64,000 nt of DNA from assembly GCA_963696675.1 (NCBI GenBank), contig CAVOLM010000024.1, positions 1-64,000 on the forward strand. Reading direction: 5' to 3'. This stretch comes from DATBVX01 sp963696675 (GTDB taxonomy: Bacteria; Pseudomonadota; Gammaproteobacteria; Steroidobacterales; Steroidobacteraceae). Position numbers and translations under genes: made by a program. This document shows positions 56,523 to 64,000 of the stretch, one piece after another (the stretch's first letter is position 1; every line of letters begins with the position of its first letter). The notes beneath the pieces are model-generated. The model worked only from the letters and a program-made list of their open reading frames with translations. It ran no database searches and was not told the DNA's origin.

Positions 56523-56912
56523 ATGAGGAGTAAGGGCACGATGCGGCAGCACGAGCACGGTGTAACGTTCTTAGGGTGGATCATCCTGCTTTTGCCGGTG
56601 GCGGTGCTGCTGTACGCAGGCATTCGCCTCACCCCGATCTACCTGGAATACATGAAGGTCACTAAGACCCTCGAACAGGTTCGCGACGAGCTCAAGGGTG
56701 ATCAGCCGGACGCGAGCATGATCCGTAATGCCATCGAGAAGCGCTTCGATGTCGAGGACGTCACTGTGATGACCATTCGCGACACCGACAAACTCAAGAT
56801 CACCAAGCAAGGGAATGGCTACACGGTCGAGGCTATCTATCAGGACACTGCGCCGTTCATCTCCAATGTGTCGCTGCTGGTCAACTTCGACAAGACGGTG
56901 CAGATCGAGTAG
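56523..56912 (+). CDS. DUF4845 small membrane protein between lepB and rnc
   Basis: 129 residues. One N-terminal transmembrane helix (VTFLGWIILLLPVAVLLYAGI, residues ~14-34) and a periplasmic domain with RLTPIYLEYMKVTKTLEQV and RNAIEKRFDVEDV, the DUF4845 pattern. Function unknown; the family is almost always found between lepB and rnc in Gammaproteobacteria. The pilin-like N-terminus (GVTFLGW) resembles a pseudopilin hydrophobic helix but lacks a prepilin cleavage context I would trust. Confidence 0.85.
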   Translation: MRSKGTMRQHEHGVTFLGWIILLLPVAVLLYAGIRLTPIYLEYMKVTKTLEQVRDELKGDQPDASMIRNAIEKRFDVEDVTVMTIRDTDKLKITKQGNGYTVEAIYQDTAPFISNVSLLVNFDKTVQIE

Positions 56913-56942
56913 CCGCTCGAGCTGGGTACTGCGGCGGGCGCT

Positions 56943-57653
56943 GTGACGACGGAGACCGACCGCAGCACTGCCGATTGGGCCGAACAGGCGCTCGGCTATC
57001 GCTGCCGTGACTCAGGGCTGCTGATCGCTGCACTCACTCATCGCAGCGCAGGTGGCAAGAATAACGAGCGATTGGAGTTCCTCGGTGATGGCGTGCTGAA
57101 CTGCGTCATCGCCGATCACCTGTATCGCAAGTATCCCGCGGCGCAGGAAGGTGAGCTGAGTCGCCTGCGCGCGCGCCTCGTAAGACGTGAATCGCTCGCC
57201 GACATCGCGGCGCGGATCGGGCTGGGCGAGCAGCTCATCCTCGGTGCAGGAGAGCTGCGCAGCGGTGGGTTTCGCCGCAGCTCGATCCTTGCCGACGCGC
57301 TCGAGGCCCTGCTCGGGGCGATCTACCTGGACGGTGGATTCGATGCTGCCTGTGCGGCGATTGATCGGGTGATGGCACCACAGCTGGCCGAGCTGGAGGC
57401 GGTGGCGGAGCTCAAGGACCCCAAGACGCGCTTGCAGGAGTATCTTCAGGCGCGGGGCTTGCAGTTGCCGGTGTACGGAATCGATCGAGTCATGGGCGAG
57501 AGCCACGAACAGGTGTTCATCGTGAGCTGCGACGTTGCGGCACTCGGGCTGAGCGGGTCGGGCATCGGCCCCAACCGGCGCGCCGCGGAACAACACGCGG
57601 CCGAGCAAGTTCTCGCGGCCATCGCAGCGGGATCGGCCGTCCCTGCATCATGA
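56943..57653 (+). CDS. rnc: Ribonuclease III
   Basis: Cuts dsRNA in rRNA maturation and mRNA decay. 236 residues from a GTG. The catalytic signature NERLEFLGDGVLNCVIADHL is near residues 39-58 (Glu and Asp that bind Mg2+), ALEALLGAIYLDGG near 120; the C-terminal double-stranded-RNA-binding domain begins DPKTRLQEYLQ and ends AAEQHAAEQVLAAI. Its stop overlaps the era ATG (ATGA), as expected for rnc-era. Confidence 0.97.
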   Translation: MTTETDRSTADWAEQALGYRCRDSGLLIAALTHRSAGGKNNERLEFLGDGVLNCVIADHLYRKYPAAQEGELSRLRARLVRRESLADIAARIGLGEQLILGAGELRSGGFRRSSILADALEALLGAIYLDGGFDAACAAIDRVMAPQLAELEAVAELKDPKTRLQEYLQARGLQLPVYGIDRVMGESHEQVFIVSCDVAALGLSGSGIGPNRRAAEQHAAEQVLAAIAAGSAVPAS

Positions 57654-58555
57654 GTGCCGATCGTCCGCGCACGCACCACTGCGGATTTGCCGCTATCGTC
57701 GGGCGCCCGAATGTCGGCAAGTCCACGCTCCTCAACGCGTTGCTCGGTACGAAGGTCAGTATCGTCGCGCCCAAGCCGCAAACGACGCGCCATCGCATAC
57801 TCGGGATCCTGAGCCGGCCCGATTCACAGATCGTGTTCGTCGATACGCCGGGGATTCACTCCCACGGACGCCGCGTAATGAACCAGTACATGAATCGTTC
57901 GGCGCTCAGCTCGCTCGACGATGCCGACGTGCTGCTGTTCGTCGTCGAGGCGCTGGCATGGACCGATGATGACGAGCGGGTGCTCGAGCGCGTCCGCCGA
58001 TCCGGGCGCCCGGCGCTCGCCATCATCAACAAGGTCGATCGCGTTCACGAGAAGGCCCTGCTGCTGCCATTCATGGAAGCGCTGGCGAAACGCGCCGATT
58101 TCACCGCGCTGCTGCCACTCTCGGCCGAAAAGCACGACAACCTCGCAAAGCTCCCCGCGCTCATTGCGGATCTGCTGCCGGAATCGCCGCCACTCTTTCC
58201 GACCGACCAGGTGACCGATCGCAGCGAACGTTTCCTGGCGTCCGAGATCGTCCGCGAGAAGCTCACGTGGCGGCTGCGCGAAGAGCTGCCTTACGGATTG
58301 ACCGTGGAAATCGAGACATTCGAACGCGTGGACGATCGCCTGCACATCCGCGCGGTCATCTGGGTGGAGCGTACCGGCCAGAAAGCCATCGTGATCGGCG
58401 CGGGTGGCGAGCGGCTCAAGGAGATCGGGCGCCTGGCGCGACTCGAGCTCAACGAGCTGTTGAAGACCAGTGTGCACCTCGAACTGTGGGTGAAGGTCAA
58501 GGAAAACTGGTCTGACAGTGAGCAGGCCCTCAGATCCTTCGGTTACGAATCCTGA
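57650..58555 (+). CDS. era: GTPase Era
   Basis: Essential 16S rRNA 3'-end binding GTPase of 30S maturation. 301 residues, intact. G1 GRPNVGKSTLLNAL (residues ~18-31), G3 DTPGIHSHGRR, G4 NKVDRVHEKAL, and a C-terminal KH domain (IRAVIWVERTGQKAIVIGAGGERLKEIG). Coupled to rnc by ATGA and to recO by TGATG. Confidence 0.98.
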   Translation: MSADRPRTHHCGFAAIVGRPNVGKSTLLNALLGTKVSIVAPKPQTTRHRILGILSRPDSQIVFVDTPGIHSHGRRVMNQYMNRSALSSLDDADVLLFVVEALAWTDDDERVLERVRRSGRPALAIINKVDRVHEKALLLPFMEALAKRADFTALLPLSAEKHDNLAKLPALIADLLPESPPLFPTDQVTDRSERFLASEIVREKLTWRLREELPYGLTVEIETFERVDDRLHIRAVIWVERTGQKAIVIGAGGERLKEIGRLARLELNELLKTSVHLELWVKVKENWSDSEQALRSFGYES

Positions 58556-59281
58556 TGAAGAGCACCCGCATCAGCCTGGCCCCCGCATTCCTGCTGCACC
58601 AGATGCCGTGGCGTGACTCGAGCCGGATCCTGGAGTTCCTGTCACGCGACTACGGGCGCATCAGCCTGTTTGCCCGCGGCGTGCGTCGCGAACGCTCCGA
58701 GGCCCGACCGCTCCTGCAGCCCTTTCAACGGTTGCTGATCTCGTGGAGTGGTCGCGGCGAGGCCGGAACGCTGGTTGGAGTGGAACGGGACGGAGCCTGG
58801 ACCGTATTGCCATCGGCGCAGGTCATCAGCGGCTTCTATATGAACGAACTGCTGTTGAAGCTCCTCGCCCGGCATGACGCGCATCCGCAGCTTTTTGATG
58901 ACTACAGCACGGCACTGCAAGCATTGAGGCAATGGCAGTGCACCTGCACGTGCTTTGCGGATCTTCGAAAAACGCCTGCTGCAGTCGCTGGGGTTGTGGC
59001 CAGATTGCGAGCGGGAGACGACCAGCGGCACGCCCTTGCAGGCCGAGCGCTACTACTATTTTCGACCCGACCGCGGGCTGGAGCCCGCGGTGGCAGAGGC
59101 TCCGGCCACGTATCGAGGTGCATCGCTTCTGTCGCTCGCCGGGGAACAGCTCGCGGATCAGGGGAGTCTGCGGGATGCACGGCATGTGTTGCGCGCCGCG
59201 CTCGATGCCTGCCTGGAAGGACGCAGCCTCAAGAGCCGTGAGGTTCTCACCGCGCTGCGCCGACAGGAGATCAAGCTGTGA
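58555..59281 (+). CDS. recO: DNA repair protein RecO (frame-broken)
   Basis: RecFOR mediator that loads RecA on SSB-coated ssDNA. The N-terminal OB domain (AFLLHQMPWRDSSRILEFLSRDYGRISLFARGVRR) and helical part (GFYMNELLLKLLARHD) are in the first frame; after a +1 shift near 58935-58950 the C-terminal part reads LRIFEKRLLQSLG, AERYYYFRPDRG and PLKSREVL-like RSLKSREVLTALRRQ. About 240 residues. Stop TGA 59279-59281 overlaps the pdxJ GTG. The shift is probably an inserted base. Confidence 0.92.
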
Positions 59282-60028
59282 GCAACAAGCAGGCTCGCGG
59301 CTGGATTGCGTTGGGCGTGAACATCGATCACGTCGCTACGTTGCGCCAGGCACGTGGGACGCGCTATCCGGATCCGGTCTACGCCGCGCTCATGGCTGAG
59401 CAGGCGGGCGCCGACAGCATCACGCTGCATCTGCGCGAGGATCGACGCCACATCCAGGACGAGGACCTGACGTGCGATCCGCGCCGTGATCCAGACGCGC
59501 ATGAACCTCGAGATGGCGGTGACCGACGAGATGCTGTCGATCGCCCTGCGAGTAGGACCGGAAGACTGCTGCCTCGTGCCCGAGAAGCGCAATGAGGTCA
59601 CTACCGAAGGCGGACTCGACGTCGCGGGCCAGGTCACACGTGTGCGCGATGCCTGCGCTGAACTCAAGGCACGCGGCATTCGCGCCTCGCTCTTCGTTGA
59701 TCCAGACGCTCACCAGCTCGAAGCTGCGGCCCAGGCTGGAGCTGCGGTGGTGGAGCTGCATACGGGCGCTTACGCCGAAGCAAAGGGCGGGGAGCGTGGC
59801 GCCGAGTTGCATCGCGTCCAGGAAGCCGCACGGCAGGCCGCGAGCCTCGGCCTCACGGTGCATGCCGGACACGGATTGCACTATCACAACGTGCAGCCGA
59901 TTGCCTCGATCCAGACGATCGTGGAACTCAACATCGGGCACGCCATCATTTCACGCGCGGTCTTTCATGGTCTCGCTGCGGCGGTGAGTGAGATGAAGCA
60001 CCTGATGCTCGCAGCGCGCAACGCATGA
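59278..60028 (+). CDS. pdxJ: Pyridoxine 5'-phosphate synthase (one frame break)
   Basis: Final ring-closing step of DXP-dependent vitamin B6 synthesis. GTG start; LGVNIDHVATLRQARGTRYPDPV is the family N-terminus, GADSITLHLREDRRHIQDED the second block. After a +1 shift near 59470-59485 it continues with TRMNLEMAVTDEML, CLVPEKRNEVTTEGGLDV, VELHTGAYA, HAGHGLHYHNV and ELNIGHAIISRA. About 249 residues. It sits between recO and acpS as in E. coli. Confidence 0.94.
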
Positions 60029-60426
60029 TCTACGGCATCGGCATCGACGTGTTGCAGCTCGAGCGCATCCAGCGGGTCTACGCAAAGCACGGCGAGCACT
60101 TCGTGGAACGCCTGCTGCTTCCCGACGAAGAGCGTCAGTTCCGGCGCACGGCGCGCCCGGCTCGGTTCCTCGCGATGCGCTTTGCCGGCAAGGAGGCGGT
60201 GGTGAAGGCGATGGGCACGGGCTTCGCGCACGGCATGTGGATTCGCGATGTCGGCGTGGTGCAGAACTCTTGGGGCAAGCCCGAGGTGATCTATTCCGAG
60301 CGCGGCCAACGGCTGCGCGACGAGCTCGGCATCGGCGACTGTCACATCACCCTGACCGATGAAGCGGGGCTCGTGGTCGCCGTCGCCGTGCTGTTGAAGA
60401 GCGGCTCCGGCCCGCAGCAGGCGTGA
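60025..60426 (+). CDS. acpS: Holo-[acyl-carrier-protein] synthase
   Basis: Adds 4'-phosphopantetheine from CoA to ACP. 133 residues, intact. The signature MIYGIGIDVLQLERI holds the Mg2+-binding Asp; RFLAMRFAGKEAVVKAMGTG holds the second motif, Glu-Lys. ATGA overlap with pdxJ; the TGA overlaps the next gene's GTG. Confidence 0.96.
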   Translation: MIYGIGIDVLQLERIQRVYAKHGEHFVERLLLPDEERQFRRTARPARFLAMRFAGKEAVVKAMGTGFAHGMWIRDVGVVQNSWGKPEVIYSERGQRLRDELGIGDCHITLTDEAGLVVAVAVLLKSGSGPQQA

Positions 60427-61235
60427 GGCCGACGCGCCAACCCATGCATTGCCTGGTCTTCGACATCGAAACGATTCCCGACGTGGCCCTCGGGCGACGG
60501 CTCCATGGGCTCGATGACCTGGCCGATGAACAGGTCGCCCAGATCATGCTGACGCACCGCAGGCAGGAGACGGGAACCGAGTTTCTATCGCTGGAGCAGC
60601 ACCGCATCGTCGCGATCTCGGTGGCGCTGCGAACCCGCGATACGTTCCGGCTGTGGAGCCTGGGTGAACCCGCCTCGGGCGAACGGGAACTGATCGAGCG
60701 TTTCTTCGACGGCATCGATCGTTACACGCCAGATCTCGTATCGTGGAATGGCTCGGCGTTCGATTTGCCGGTCCTGCATTACCGCGCGCTGCTGCACGGC
60801 GTGCCGGCTCCGCGCTACTGGGAAACGGGCGACGAAGAGCAGACCTTTCGCTACAACAACTACCTCAACCGCTATCACTGGCGTCACCTCGACCTGATGG
60901 ATGTGCTGTCGGGATTCCAGGGACGCGCGCGTGCCAGCCTGGAAGACGTGGCGGTGCTCCTGAGCCTGCCGGGGAAGATCGGCATGCGCGGCAACCAGGT
61001 GTGGTCGCACTACATCGGCGGCGATCTCGCGGGTATCCGCAATTACTGCGAAGTCGATGTCCTCAATACGTACTTGATCTTCTTGCGCTTCGAGCTGATC
61101 CGGGGCCGGTTGAACGCGCAGCAGTATGCTGAGGAGATTGCGCGCGTTCGCCAATACCTGGCGCAAGAGGACGGCAGTCACCTGCAGGAATTTCGCGCCG
61201 CCTGGTCCGAGGGCGCGACACCGCCGGGTCGATGA
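60423..61235 (+). CDS. Predicted 3'-5' exonuclease, PolB-like (DEDD superfamily)
   Basis: 270 residues. Exo I is CLVFDIETIPD (Asp/Glu near residues 14-16), Exo II is LVSWNGSAFDLPVL (Asp near 113), Exo III is NYCEVDVLNTYLIFL (Asp near 207), all DEDD ligands of the PolB-exonuclease-like family. Biological role unknown; the family is widespread as a stand-alone protein. GTG 60423 overlaps the acpS stop; an in-frame ATG at 60444 (MHCLVFDIE) is the more family-like start. Confidence 0.87.
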   Translation: MRPTRQPMHCLVFDIETIPDVALGRRLHGLDDLADEQVAQIMLTHRRQETGTEFLSLEQHRIVAISVALRTRDTFRLWSLGEPASGERELIERFFDGIDRYTPDLVSWNGSAFDLPVLHYRALLHGVPAPRYWETGDEEQTFRYNNYLNRYHWRHLDLMDVLSGFQGRARASLEDVAVLLSLPGKIGMRGNQVWSHYIGGDLAGIRNYCEVDVLNTYLIFLRFELIRGRLNAQQYAEEIARVRQYLAQEDGSHLQEFRAAWSEGATPPGR

Positions 61236-62540
61236 ACGCAGCGCCTGCCGAAGCCGAATTCCACGAGGTCACCTCGCTGTCGCACGACGGGCGGGGCGTC
61301 GCGCGTCGCGCAGGCAAGACCCTGTTCATCACGGGCGCACTTCCGGGCGAACGCGTCAGCGTGCGCAACCTGCGCCGCCGGCGCAGCTACGATGAAGCCG
61401 AGCTCGATCAGGTCCTCACCGCTTCGCCAGAGCGCGTAGCGCCGCGCTGCGCGCATTTCGGCGTTTGTGGCGGCTGCTCTCTGCAACATCTCGAGCCGTC
61501 CGCGCAGCTCCGCATGAAGCAGGAGCACCTGCTCGAGGAGCTGCAGCGTATTGGTCGCGTGGAACCTGAGCAGCCTGCTCGCGCCTCTGTCGGCACCGGT
61601 CTGGGGCTATCGTCGTCGCGCGCGACTGGGAGCCCGCTTCGTAGCGCGCAAGGAAAAAGTGGTGGTGGGATTTCGCGAGCGTGCCGCGCCGCTGGTCGCG
61701 GACCTCAGGGGCTGCGAAATCCTCTCGGAGCCCTTCGGGCGGCTCATCGCTCCGCTCTCGGACTTGCTCACGAAGCTCAGCATTCGTGCGCGCACGCCGC
61801 AGGTTGAAGTCGCTGCGGCGGACGACGGCGTTGCGCTCGTGTTCCGCGTTCTCGATGCTCCTGCCGATGGCGATCTCGAGTTGCTGCATGCCTTCGGCGA
61901 ACGGCACGGCGTCCAGATTCACCTGCAGCCCGGTGGCATCGAGTCCGTGCGCCCCATAGCGGCTGGTGCCGCCCTTCACTATCGGCTGGAAGAGTTCGGG
62001 GTGGAGATCGAATTTCGTCCCACCGACTTCATCCAGGTGAATGGCGCCTTGAATCGTCTCATGGTGTCGCAGGCGATCGCTCTGCTGGAGCCATCGAGCA
62101 ACGATGTCGTACTCGACCTGTTCTGCGGCCTCGGGAACTTCACGCTGCCGCTCGCACGCCGCGCCGCGCGCGTCGTCGGTATCGAGGGCGATTCGGCGCT
62201 GCTGGAGCGGGCTCGCTCCAACGCGCGCGCCAATGACATCGCGAACGTGGAGTTTCACGCCGCGAATCTCGAGGCGATCGACCCGGATCTGCCCTGGACA
62301 CGGCGCTCCTATGACCGCGTGCTGCTGGATCCTCCGCGCGCCGGCGCCCGTGGCGCGCTGCCCCTGGTGGCACAATCCGGTGCGCAACGGGTCGTGTATA
62401 TTTCCTGCCATCCGGGGAGCCTGGCACGCGACGCGGGCATCCTGGTGCACGAGCTGGGCCTCAATCTGCGCTCGGCGGGGGTCATGGACATGTTCCCGCA
62501 CACCAGTCACGTGGAATCCGTCGCAGTCTTTGGGCGCTGA
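61232..62540 (+). CDS. rlmD: 23S rRNA (uracil(1939)-C(5))-methyltransferase (one frame break)
   Basis: SAM-dependent RNA m5U methyltransferase with a [4Fe-4S] cluster. An N-terminal TRAM domain (LSHDGRGVARRAGKTLFITGALPGE) is followed by the cluster cysteines in CAHFGVCGGCSLQH, then, after a +1 shift near 61565, WGYRRRARLGARFV, FIQVN (substrate loop), the SAM fold LDLFCGLGNFTLPLA and the catalytic motif ISCHPGSLARD. About 435 residues. RlmD is preferred over other RumA paralogues because of the Fe-S motif and length, but RlmC/TrmA cannot be wholly excluded. Confidence 0.9.
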
Positions 62541-62578
62541 GAGCGCCAGAATCGCTGTTTAGGAGGTGGGAAGTCCGT

Positions 62579-63631
62579 ATGTCACTCGGACCCTTGATGA
62601 TCGATGTCCGCGGCCAGGAACTCGATGCCACGGACCGCGAGCTGCTCCGACACCCGTCGGTCGGCGGCTTGCTGCTGTTTTCGCGCAACTATTCCAGCCC
62701 GGAGCAGGTCGAGCGTCTGACGGACGAGGTGCATGCGCTACGCGATCCCCCTCTCATTATCGCCGTCGATCACGAAGGGGGACGCGTGCAACGCTTTCGC
62801 AAGGCGTTCTCCGCCCTGCCGCCGGCACGCTTTCTCGGTCACCAATACGACCTCGACGCCGAGGCTGGAACTGAGCTGGCGCGACTGTGTGGCTGGTTGC
62901 TGGCGGCAGAGTTGCGGGCGGTGGGAGTCGACCTGAGCTTTGCGCCCGTGGTCGATCTCGACTATGCGGTGAGCGAGATCATCGGGGATCGCGCATTGCA
63001 TCGAAACCCCGACGTCGTTTGCGCGCTCGCCGTCGCGATCATGAGCGGAATGCGCGAAGCGGGGATGGTGTCGGTGGCCAAGCATTTTCCGGGTCACGGG
63101 GCGGTTGTTGCCGACTCGCACGTCGCGGTGCCGGTGGATCGTCGCGAACTGGTGGACCTCGATGCGGAACTCGCGCCGTACCGTCGCCTGATCGCCAACG
63201 GCATCTCCGGCGTAATGGCGGCCCATGTCGTATTTCCCGCCGTTGACTCCTTGCCAGCGAGCCTGTCGGCACGCTGGATCACGGACATCCTGCGTGGCGA
63301 GCTCGGCTTTCATGGCGTGGTTTTCGCCGACGACCTCAGCATGGCGGGAGCTGCGATCGCCGGGAACATGCTCGAACGCGCGCGGCTCGCGCTCGCCGCG
63401 GGTTGCGACGTATTGCCGGTTTGCAACGATCGGCCGGCGGCGGTGAGGCTGATCGATGATCTGGGCGATGTCAGCGATCCCGCGCGCCAGGCGCGGCTCA
63501 TGCGCCTGCATGGCCGGTCAGCGCCCGATCGCAGAACCCTGCTGGCCTCTGCGCGATGGCAGGACGTCAATCAACGTTTGCGCAGCAGCTTCGAGCCGCC
63601 CCAGCTCAGTCTCGAGGCGGGGCGCGCATGA
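62579..63631 (+). CDS. nagZ: Beta-N-acetylhexosaminidase NagZ
   Basis: GH3 enzyme that removes GlcNAc from 1,6-anhydroMurNAc peptides in cytoplasmic cell-wall recycling; its product can induce AmpC in some bacteria. 350 residues, intact. SVGGLLLFSRNYSSPEQV, IIAVDHEGGRVQRFR, SFAPVVDLDY, the catalytic KHFPGHGAVVADSHVAVP (His of the NagZ loop) and VVFADDLSMAGA (Asp nucleophile) are all present. A near-perfect AGGAGGT lies 11 nt before the ATG. The stop overlaps the next gene (ATGA). Confidence 0.96.
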   Translation: MSLGPLMIDVRGQELDATDRELLRHPSVGGLLLFSRNYSSPEQVERLTDEVHALRDPPLIIAVDHEGGRVQRFRKAFSALPPARFLGHQYDLDAEAGTELARLCGWLLAAELRAVGVDLSFAPVVDLDYAVSEIIGDRALHRNPDVVCALAVAIMSGMREAGMVSVAKHFPGHGAVVADSHVAVPVDRRELVDLDAELAPYRRLIANGISGVMAAHVVFPAVDSLPASLSARWITDILRGELGFHGVVFADDLSMAGAAIAGNMLERARLALAAGCDVLPVCNDRPAAVRLIDDLGDVSDPARQARLMRLHGRSAPDRRTLLASARWQDVNQRLRSSFEPPQLSLEAGRA

Positions 63632-64000
63632 GCGGATCTCTCACCCCGGAGCTGCTGCAGAGGCTCGTGCAGATGAGCCCGGACGGTATCGCGATCTGCG
63701 AGAAGGGCGCGGATGGCTGGCCGGTGGTATTCGTCAATGAAGCTTTTGAGAAGCTGACCGGCTACAAGGCGAAGGAGTTGCAAGGTCGCGACCTGCGGCT
63801 GTTGCAGGCCGAGGATCGGGAGCAGGAGACGCGCCAGCGCATCCGCCAGGCGATGGCAGACGGCACGACCTGTCGTGTGCTGATGCGCAACTACCGGATC
63901 GACGGCACGCGCTTCTGGAACGAGATGACCCTGGTGCCGATCAGGAATGCCAAGGGCGACTTACCCACTACGCCGGCTTTCATCGCGATGCGAGCGAGCG
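63628..64000 (+). CDS. PAS/LOV-like sensor protein, N-terminal part (cut by window edge)
   Basis: The ~120 residues present form a PAS domain: LLQRLVQMSPDGIAICEKG, VVFVNEAFEKLTGYKAKELQGRDLRLLQ, then REQETRQRIRQAMADG, FWNEMTLVPIRN. The pattern is that of a LOV-type PAS, but at the flavin-adduct site (usually N-C-R-F-L-Q) it reads DLRLLQ, with no cysteine. After RNAKGD the family expects THYAGFHRDASER, which is present in another frame near 63960, so one base is missing there. The output domain lies beyond the window; it could be a GGDEF, kinase or regulator. Confidence 0.75.
   Translation, partial: MSGSLTPELLQRLVQMSPDGIAICEKGADGWPVVFVNEAFEKLTGYKAKELQGRDLRLLQAEDREQETRQRIRQAMADGTTCRVLMRNYRIDGTRFWNEMTLVPIRNAKGDLPTTPAFIAMRAS

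Noticed and set aside
1..64000. Pervasive programmed +1 recoding as a new translation system
   Set aside because: Break sites share no motif, several lie in homopolymers and deletions also occur; error is the simpler explanation, except for prfB.
1..64000. CRISPR arrays, insertion sequences, prophage, tRNA or rRNA genes
   Set aside because: I searched by eye for repeated spacers, transposase motifs, integrase-tRNA pairs and clover-leaf sequences and found none that held up.

Overview
The window is a 64 kb stretch of high-GC gammaproteobacterial chromosome made almost entirely of housekeeping operons. The gene orders map-rpsB-tsf-pyrH-frr-uppS-cdsA-dxr-rseP-bamA-skp-lpxD-fabZ-lpxA-lpxB-rnhB-dnaE-accA-tilS, pyrG-kdsA-eno-ftsB-ispD-ispF-truD, surE-pcm-nlpD, recJ-prfB-lysS, rpoE-rseA-rseB and lepA-lepB-rnc-era-recO-pdxJ-acpS are those of free-living Gammaproteobacteria. 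I would guess a Xanthomonadales/Nevskiales/Steroidobacter-like lineage, but that placement is inference only. I saw no tRNA, rRNA, CRISPR array, transposase or prophage.

Layout. 1-256: end of phoU. 270-427: a long inverted repeat between convergent genes. 434-6021 (minus): map-glnD-dapC-dapD, covering N-terminal Met removal, PII uridylylation and lysine/DAP synthesis. 6057-27000 (plus): translation factors, then envelope biogenesis (undecaprenyl-PP, CDP-DAG, MEP pathway, RseP, BamA, Skp, the Lpx enzymes), then rnhB, dnaE, accA and tilS. 27206-34394: pyrG, kdsA, eno, ftsB, ispD, ispF, truD and an enoyl-CoA hydratase-like gene. 34410-37174: smr (minus) divergent from surE-pcm-nlpD. 37175-37511: a low-GC patch where rpoS would often lie. 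37512-45100: an Mth938-like gene, a recJ-linked gene, recJ, prfB, lysS, murI and ygfZ. 45177-49374: the succinate dehydrogenase operon with an SDHAF4-like gene in front and sdhE-ygfX behind. 49383-52064: the sigma-E module. 52100-53761: a dienelactone-hydrolase-like gene and a rutB-like gene. 53851-64000: lepA through nagZ and the start of a PAS protein.

A major caveat is reading-frame damage. About thirty essential or conserved genes (dapD, dapC, glnD, pyrH, dxr, rseP, bamA, lpxD, lpxB, dnaE, tilS, ispD, truD, lysS, murI, sdhC, sdhA, sdhB, rseA, rseB, recO, pdxJ, rlmD and others) are split between frames. On the plus strand nearly all breaks are net +1 and can be repaired by removing one base, often next to an identical base. 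This looks like insertion-biased sequence error rather than gene decay. Coordinates given for such genes span all frames. One break is genuine biology: the programmed +1 frameshift in prfB. Several adjacent genes appear fused in one open frame (lpxD-fabZ-lpxA, lpxB-rnhB, ispD-ispF, sdhD-sdhA, sdhB-sdhE); at least the last is explained by an insertion in the tail of the upstream gene.

The most interesting items are: SDHAF4-like, SdhE and YgfX factors all linked to sdhCDAB; two tandem matched sigma-E-like promoters before rpoE; the low-GC patch with a 14-bp inverted repeat and no rpoS after nlpD; the 30-bp inverted repeat after phoU; an unusually long C-terminal tail on ribosomal protein S2; and the conserved prfB frameshift site.
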